Assembly: GCA_964556755.1 (NCBI GenBank)
Contig: CAZKXI010000012.1
Span: forward strand, 1 to 64,000
Length of the DNA stretch: 64,000 nucleotides
Origin: UBA4085 sp964556755
Lineage (GTDB): Bacteria > Acidobacteriota > Aminicenantia > Aminicenantales > UBA4085
Reading direction: 5' to 3'
The notes under the pieces were generated by a model. The model was not told the origin of the DNA. It did no database searches and saw only the letters and a program-made list of their open reading frames with translations. The position numbers and the translations under genes were made by a program. Below, piece by piece: positions 59,355-64,000 of this stretch; positions within the stretch are counted from its first letter, which is position 1; every line of letters begins with the position of its first letter.

Positions 59355-60647
59355 TCAGTTCATCTCGATGTGGACCCCGCCGCTGCTGCCGCCGCCAAAG
59401 CGCGGATTCACGACGTTGGTATAGATGGAGCCGAAGGTGAAGCTGACCCCGGCCATGACGAAGTAGCTGTAGCTGGACTCCAGCTGGCGGCGCTGCAGGA
59501 GGACCTCCTCCAGGCTGGCGGCGCCTCGAACGAGGCCGAGCTGGTTGTGGTAACGCCCGCCTCCCCCGGCCACGTACATGCTGAGCCCCTTGAGCAGATT
59601 CATGTTGATCATGCCGAACAAGTCCAGCTCGTACTTGGACAGGTCGTGGAAGTACTGCTCCCCGGACAGCGAGGCCGAGATGGAGCCCCATTTCTCCTTC
59701 AGGTCGAGGCTGACCGAGAGGCTGTGCTTCAGCAGGCTTTCCCGCGTCTTGAGGTAGATCGTCTCCTGCCGGTAGCGAACCCCCTCGAAGGCCAGCTTAT
59801 ACAGGAAGCGCAGCTGGCGGCGGGAGGATTGCGAGTAGGGAAAGGCGTTGAACTCCAGGGCCGGCGCCGGCTCGATCCTCAGTCGGGTGTTGTCGTAGCT
59901 GGAGGACTCCACGTCCAGGGCCAGGCCGGCCGACCAGTGCTCGCCCAGGGCGGCCACGTAGAGGCCGTTGAACTCGTAGCTCTCCTGGGTGCTGCGGCTG
60001 GAGACGCCCTCGTACTCGTAGCGGTCCGTGTCGAAATCGGCCGTCAGGCCGAGCCGCAGCTTGCTTTTCTCGGTCACCCGGTTGGCCGAGGCGTTGGCCT
60101 CCCAGTTGGACGAGCCATGGGCCTGCTCCCCGTTGAAGTAGCCGCCGGAGCTGAGGCTGAAGACCCAGGACTTCCAGCGGTCGACGGCGGGACCGGAAGC
60201 GGCCGGCGCGGCGTAGTCGACGGCCAAGCGGGCCGCGATCGGGGTCCGGGCGGCGTAGCCGGCCAGGCCGATCTTGAGGGCCTTGACCAAGCCCCGGCGG
60301 ACCTCGTCGTCGGTATCCGTGGAGTTGGAGAAGTACCGGACCGTGTCGTCGAGGCCCTTGAAGTCGTTCTGGCCGAGGAAGGTCAGCAGGTACTCCCGGC
60401 CGCCGCTGCCCGTCGACTGGGTGGTGATCAGGATGTGGACCTGGGCTTCGGCCCGGTCGCGGACGTAGTTGACGAAGGTGACTTCGGTCTTGATGTACTC
60501 GATGTCGCAGCTGCCGCAGTCGAGGTAGACGCGCGGGGCGGCCTTCTTGAGGGCTTCGATGTCGGGCGCCTGGGCCGCGGCGAAGGCGGCGGCCATCAGG
60601 ATCGAGGCGGCGCACAGCGCCGCCTTGGCTCGGCTCCGTTCGGACAT
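59355..60647 (-). CDS. Outer-membrane barrel protein, paralogue B with CxxC N-terminal domain
   Basis: 430 aa, same unnamed family as its downstream neighbour. Signal peptide to about residue 26; N-terminal domain with RVYLDCGSCDIEYIK (C44, C47) and VNYVRDRAEAQVHILIT, plus EYLLTFLGQNDFKGLDD; then the barrel with HWSAGLALDVE and a C-terminal VVNPRFGGGSSGG. The CxxC may form a disulfide or bind metal in the periplasm. AAGGAGCG lies before the ATG. Upstream of the partner and of the downstream ubiE terminus, no transporter or secretion gene adjoins. Confidence 0.77.
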   Translation of the reverse strand: MSERSRAKAALCAASILMAAAFAAAQAPDIEALKKAAPRVYLDCGSCDIEYIKTEVTFVNYVRDRAEAQVHILITTQSTGSGGREYLLTFLGQNDFKGLDDTVRYFSNSTDTDDEVRRGLVKALKIGLAGYAARTPIAARLAVDYAAPAASGPAVDRWKSWVFSLSSGGYFNGEQAHGSSNWEANASANRVTEKSKLRLGLTADFDTDRYEYEGVSSRSTQESYEFNGLYVAALGEHWSAGLALDVESSSYDNTRLRIEPAPALEFNAFPYSQSSRRQLRFLYKLAFEGVRYRQETIYLKTRESLLKHSLSVSLDLKEKWGSISASLSGEQYFHDLSKYELDLFGMINMNLLKGLSMYVAGGGGRYHNQLGLVRGAASLEEVLLQRRQLESSYSYFVMAGVSFTFGSIYTNVVNPRFGGGSSGGVHIEMN

Positions 60648-60722
60648 GTTCGCTCCTTGGACCGGCGCCCGGACGGACTCCGGCCGGGCTTGCCTAGTAA
60701 TACGCCGAGGAAGGCCAAAAGG

Positions 60723-63110
60723 TTACAGCGGCTCGAGAAGCTGGAAGTGGACCCGATGCCGGCCGGGGGGGACCTCCAGCTCGAAGTCCGAGCCGCGGAA
60801 GACCTCCCGCGGGGCCTCGTCGAAGAGGACTTGGTACTTGCCTTGCCGCAGGAAGCGGACGCGGACGTCCCTCTTGCGCAGGCTGGAGATCTCGAAGGAG
60901 ACCTCGTTCTCGGAATAGAGGAACTGGCGCACGACGCAGCCGCCGTCGGCGCTGAAGACCTCCCGGTCATCCTCCAGCAGGCGCAGCCTCTTGCGGCCGG
61001 CCTCGACCTCGTAGAATCGGCCCTGGATCGCCAGGCGCGACAAGGTCTGCTTGGCTTCGGGCTGCAGGATCCCGAAGCGGAATCCCTCCCAGGGGGTGAA
61101 GTCCAGGAACTCCTCCAGGCCGATCAGGGCGAACAGCGGACCCCAGCTCTGGTAGCGCTGGCCGGCCGCTTCGCCGGTCCGGGCGTCGAAGTTCTCCGGG
61201 CAGAGCTGGAAGCTCGTCCAGGTCCGGAGGAACAGGGCCGCGCTGCGGGCCGCGAACTCGGAGGCTTCGACGTCGAAGCCGTAGGCCTTCAGGCCCTGGT
61301 AGACGAGGTAGTTGGTCGGCGGCCAGATCGAGCCCCGCCAGTACTGCTGGTCCTTGAAGGCCGGGTCGTCGCGGGAGATGGTCGGCAGGACGGACTCGCC
61401 CCAGAACTGCTTCGGGTCGAGGAGGCGGCGGAGCATCAGCCGGGCCCGCCGCTCGTCGGGGATGCGGGCCAGAAGGGGGTAGAAGTTGGAGGCCGCCTTG
61501 CGGGTCGAGAAGCGGCCGTCCCAGTGGCGGTCGAAGTAGAAGCTCTCCCGCGGATTCCAGAGCTGGTCGTTGATCAGCTCGCGCAGCCTCTCGTACTCGG
61601 CCCGGTAGGCCTCGGCCTCGTCCTTGCGGCCCAGGATGTCGGCCAGCTGGCCGAGGCAGGCCGCGTCCAGGGCGTAGAGGCAGCTCAGGTCGAGACAGTT
61701 CATGGTCAAGGTCCCGGTCGCGGCGTCAAACGGCGCGTCGTCCCAGTTCGGCAGATCGTCCTGGCCCGACTCCCACTTGGCCCTCTGCTCTCCCGACGCG
61801 TCCTTCTCCCAAGGCGGGACGAGGGACTTGTCGGCCAGCAGGGCCGTGTCCGAGCCCCACTCCAGCAGGCCGTCGCCGTTGCCGTCCCGGCGCGGCCGGC
61901 CGTTGGGCCGGCGCGTCTTCCAGAAGGCGTGCCACCGGCGCAGCGCCGGATAGGCCGCCCGGATCAGGTCCATGTCCCCCAGCCGCTGGAAGAGCTTCAG
62001 GGTGCAGTAGGCCCCGACCGGCGGCTGGGACCGGTCGGCCGTCCCGCCGTACCGGCCCCGCCAGTTCGGGATGTTGCCGTTGGGGTACTGGGTCTCCAGG
62101 ACGGCCCGCACGGCGTCGGCGGCCAGCTTGGGGCTCTCCACCGCCAGCTCCAAGGCGTTGAAGAACGAGTCCCAGGCGAAGATCGTCCAGTGGTCGGGGC
62201 TGCCGTCGGGCCGGGGGAAGATCCAGCGGCGCCCGGCCGGCGTGTAGAGGCGGTGGGACCCGGGCTGATAGAGGATCATCCAGAACAGGTTGTTGACGAT
62301 CGCGGCCGGCGCGCCTTCGAAGGGCCCGCCCTTGACGCGGACCCGCTTGCGGTCGTAGCGGCGGGCCTCCTCTTCCAGGACGCGGTCGATCGACTTGCGG
62401 CGACCGTAGGGCTCCAGCCGATCCCGGATGGACTCCGGCTCCTCGCCCACTCCGGCGGCGAAGCGGAGGACTCTCTCCCGCCCGGCGTCGAAGACCTGCT
62501 CGACCTGGTCCGCCTCGGCCGGCCGGCCGGCTTCGCCCGGCCGGTCCGTCCAAAGAAGGAAGCGCGACGGCTTGGCCGACCGGGCCTCGCCCTGGATCCA
62601 TCCGTCCGGACGGACCCGGTAGGCGCCCTTGAAATCCCAGGGCCAGTAGGCCAGCAGCCGGACCCGGACCCCCTCGGGCGCGGTCAGGCGCCCGACGACG
62701 ATGGCCTCGTCCTGGCGCGACCATTCCAGGGTCAGGGTCTCCCTCGCCGGGGCGGGCTTGATCAGGATGGGGGTATCCTTGCGGGCTTCGGCCGGAAGGA
62801 CCGGCAGGCTGAGGTCGAAGCGGACCCGGGCGTACAGTCCGTCGGGCGAATGGGGGCCGACCTCGGAGACCATATAGAAGAGGTTGTCGCCGTCGATGAC
62901 CTGGCCGTCCTTCTCGATCAGGAAGCGGAAGGCGAATCCGGCGTCCTTGGCCGGGATGAGGGTCAGCCCGCACCAGCCGCGCCCCTCCAAGCTTCCGATC
63001 CGGACGTCCTTCCAGGGATAGTAGGCCGGCTGCGGGCTCATGGCCAGGCCGGCCAGAAGCAGGGCGGCGGCGCATCCGCAGCCGATGCGCCAGCCTCGCG
63101 ATGGAAACAT
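60723..63110 (-). CDS. Exported GH63/trehalase-like (alpha/alpha)6-barrel glycoside hydrolase
   Basis: 795 aa. Signal peptide (WRIGCGCAAALLLAGLAMS), an N-terminal beta-sandwich domain (about 30-260), then an (alpha/alpha)6 domain of the GH37/GH63 'MGH1-like' type: FAWDSFFNALELAVE, NGNIPNWRGRYGGTADRSQPP, YWRGSIWPPTNYLVY and SWGPLFALIGLEEF. Relatives cleave trehalose, mannosylglycerate or glucosyl-mannose; the substrate cannot be fixed. The ATG at 63110 follows TACATT by 11 bases; further upstream codons overlap the promoter. It is transcribed divergently from the M20 peptidase gene. Confidence 0.85.
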   Translation of the reverse strand: MFPSRGWRIGCGCAAALLLAGLAMSPQPAYYPWKDVRIGSLEGRGWCGLTLIPAKDAGFAFRFLIEKDGQVIDGDNLFYMVSEVGPHSPDGLYARVRFDLSLPVLPAEARKDTPILIKPAPARETLTLEWSRQDEAIVVGRLTAPEGVRVRLLAYWPWDFKGAYRVRPDGWIQGEARSAKPSRFLLWTDRPGEAGRPAEADQVEQVFDAGRERVLRFAAGVGEEPESIRDRLEPYGRRKSIDRVLEEEARRYDRKRVRVKGGPFEGAPAAIVNNLFWMILYQPGSHRLYTPAGRRWIFPRPDGSPDHWTIFAWDSFFNALELAVESPKLAADAVRAVLETQYPNGNIPNWRGRYGGTADRSQPPVGAYCTLKLFQRLGDMDLIRAAYPALRRWHAFWKTRRPNGRPRRDGNGDGLLEWGSDTALLADKSLVPPWEKDASGEQRAKWESGQDDLPNWDDAPFDAATGTLTMNCLDLSCLYALDAACLGQLADILGRKDEAEAYRAEYERLRELINDQLWNPRESFYFDRHWDGRFSTRKAASNFYPLLARIPDERRARLMLRRLLDPKQFWGESVLPTISRDDPAFKDQQYWRGSIWPPTNYLVYQGLKAYGFDVEASEFAARSAALFLRTWTSFQLCPENFDARTGEAAGQRYQSWGPLFALIGLEEFLDFTPWEGFRFGILQPEAKQTLSRLAIQGRFYEVEAGRKRLRLLEDDREVFSADGGCVVRQFLYSENEVSFEISSLRKRDVRVRFLRQGKYQVLFDEAPREVFRGSDFELEVPPGRHRVHFQLLEPL

Positions 63111-63121
63111 GGTCTGGGGGT

Positions 63122-63150
63122 AATGTAGGGGAAAAGAGGCCAAAAGTAAA
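63122..63150 (-). promoter_or_regulatory. Promoter of the GH63-like gene, short leader
   Basis: On the minus strand TTTACT (63145-63150), 17-base spacer, TACATT (63122-63127), then 11 bases to the ATG at 63110 without a ribosome site. Confidence 0.6.
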
Positions 63151-63222
63151 TCCGGCCCGCGCTCCCCCGGCGTTTCCCGGAGGCCGCGGTTGTGATAGAT
63201 TGAAGGCCGGCGAGGAGGCGGC

Positions 63223-64000
63223 ATGGATTTCCGGCTCTACTTCAAGTCCCGTCAGGGCGAGCTGGTCGGGCTGCTCAAGGAGCTCGTCCAGCTCGAATCC
63301 CCCACGTCCGATAAGAAGGCCGTCGACGCCTGCGCGGCCCGGATCGTCGACCGTTTCAAGGCCTTGGGGGCCAAGACGACCCGGAAGCCGCAGACGGACG
63401 TCGGCGACTTCCACCTGGTGGAGTGGCCCGCGAAGGCCGCGGCCGGCGGCGAGCGGGCCCTTGTCTTAGCCCATGTCGACACCGTCTGGCCGGTCGGACG
63501 CCTGGCCCGGATGCCCTTCTACGTCCAGGGCGACCGGATCTTCGGTCCGGGCGTCCTGGACATGAAGGCCGGCCTGGTTCTCGCCTACGCGGCGCTGCGG
63601 GCCCTCAGCGATCTGAACAAGACGCCGCGGCGCCGGATCGCCGTCTTCCTCAACTCCAGCGAGGAGGCCGGATGCCCGGCCGCTCACGAGGCCATCCGGG
63701 CCGAAGCCCGCCGTGCCGCGGCCGTCTACTGCCTGGAGCCGGCCCTGCCCGGAGGGGCGCTCAAGCTGCAGCGCAAGGGCCGGCTGGTCCTGCGGCTGGA
63801 CTCCAGCGGGCGGGCGGCCCATGCCGCCCAGCCCGAGCGGGGCGTCAGCGCCGTCGAGGAGCTCATCGGCCAGCTGCGCGGCCTGGCCGGCCTGCGGAGC
63901 AAGGATATCAGCCTCAACATCGGCCGCCTCGGCGGGGGCGACAAGGCCAACGTCGTTCCCGACGCGGCCTGGGCCGAGCTCGACTTCCGCTTTTGGACGA
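63223..64000 (+). CDS. M20 family metallopeptidase (carboxypeptidase G2-like), 5' part
   Basis: The first 259 codons of an M20 peptidase; the gene runs off the window. Metal-binding landmarks are present: LVLAHVDTVWPVG (first His and Asp), GPGVLDMKAGLVLAY (bridging Asp) and FLNSSEEAGCPAA (catalytic Glu-Glu). The dimerisation domain begins with RKGRLVLRLDSSGRAAHAAQPERG, as in carboxypeptidase G2/ArgE relatives. No signal peptide is present. GAGGAGG lies before the ATG at 63223. Substrate not assigned. Confidence 0.88.
   Translation, partial: MDFRLYFKSRQGELVGLLKELVQLESPTSDKKAVDACAARIVDRFKALGAKTTRKPQTDVGDFHLVEWPAKAAAGGERALVLAHVDTVWPVGRLARMPFYVQGDRIFGPGVLDMKAGLVLAYAALRALSDLNKTPRRRIAVFLNSSEEAGCPAAHEAIRAEARRAAAVYCLEPALPGGALKLQRKGRLVLRLDSSGRAAHAAQPERGVSAVEELIGQLRGLAGLRSKDISLNIGRLGGGDKANVVPDAAWAELDFRFWT

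Noticed and set aside
59370..63128. A 1,252-codon plus-strand open frame
   Set aside because: It is antisense to the barrel pair and the GH63-like gene and has only compositional bias, no motifs.

Overview
This is a GC-rich bacterial chromosome segment, densely packed and transcribed from both strands. It encodes a diderm: several signal-peptide beta-barrel proteins, a TolC/HlyD pair, RlpA and Tat substrates. The mix of GH57 amylases, a lone AICAR transformylase next to an archaeal-type IMP cyclohydrolase, split LKR/SDH lysine enzymes and abundant hypothetical barrels fits the Acidobacteriota/Aminicenantota neighbourhood. That placement is my inference; no rRNA is present to test it.

Layout. 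1-1925 (minus): yraN and cysS. 2047-4705 (plus): two saccharopine-pathway enzymes. 4793-10873 (plus): heat-shock operon hrcA-grpE-dnaK-dnaJ-rsmE-protein kinase, in which DnaK lacks its alpha-helical lid. 10955-15384 (plus): pilT, alaS and a small lytic transglycosylase. 15410-18541 (minus): GT87, DUF2085, a membrane protein and a lipid kinase. 18657-20483: protease-like/TPR protein. 20666-27809: tRNA-Leu, tig, clpP, clpX, lon, rho, closed by a clear intrinsic terminator. 27881-33733: a barrel protein, a double-CDGSH protein, parB-parA inside unusually AT-rich non-coding DNA with palindromes and DnaA-box-like repeats, then a RACo-like ferredoxin/ASKHA protein. 33782-39592 (minus): hlyD-tolC-tldD-tldE, with TldD carrying a Tat signal. 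39653-43080 (minus): mutT, rlmI, a membrane protein and a beta-CASP hydrolase. 43165-50871: glycogen synthase, two barrel proteins, galT and two GH57 enzymes (alpha-glucan metabolism). 50873-54076 (minus): M28 peptidase, AICARFT and PurO-like cyclohydrolase, apparently the head of the GH57-galT transcript. 54174-58045: LOG, VanZ, RlpA, isoaspartyl peptidase/asparaginase and MenG/UbiE. 58066-63110 (minus): tandem paralogous barrels and a GH63-like hydrolase. 63223-end: the start of an M20 peptidase.

Regulatory theme. Recognisable promoters (TTGACN, 16-18 bp, TANNAT) can be read directly upstream of many genes. In about ten cases the -10 box ends only 6-11 bases before the start codon with no Shine-Dalgarno sequence, implying leaderless or nearly leaderless mRNAs. 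Other genes have a longer leader and a clear AGGAGG. This two-mode initiation pattern is the most general observation in the window. The most interesting loci are the lidless DnaK operon, the split purine terminus (PurO plus AICARFT), the Tat-TldD/TldE/HlyD/TolC cluster, and the parAB island with its convergent palindrome region.
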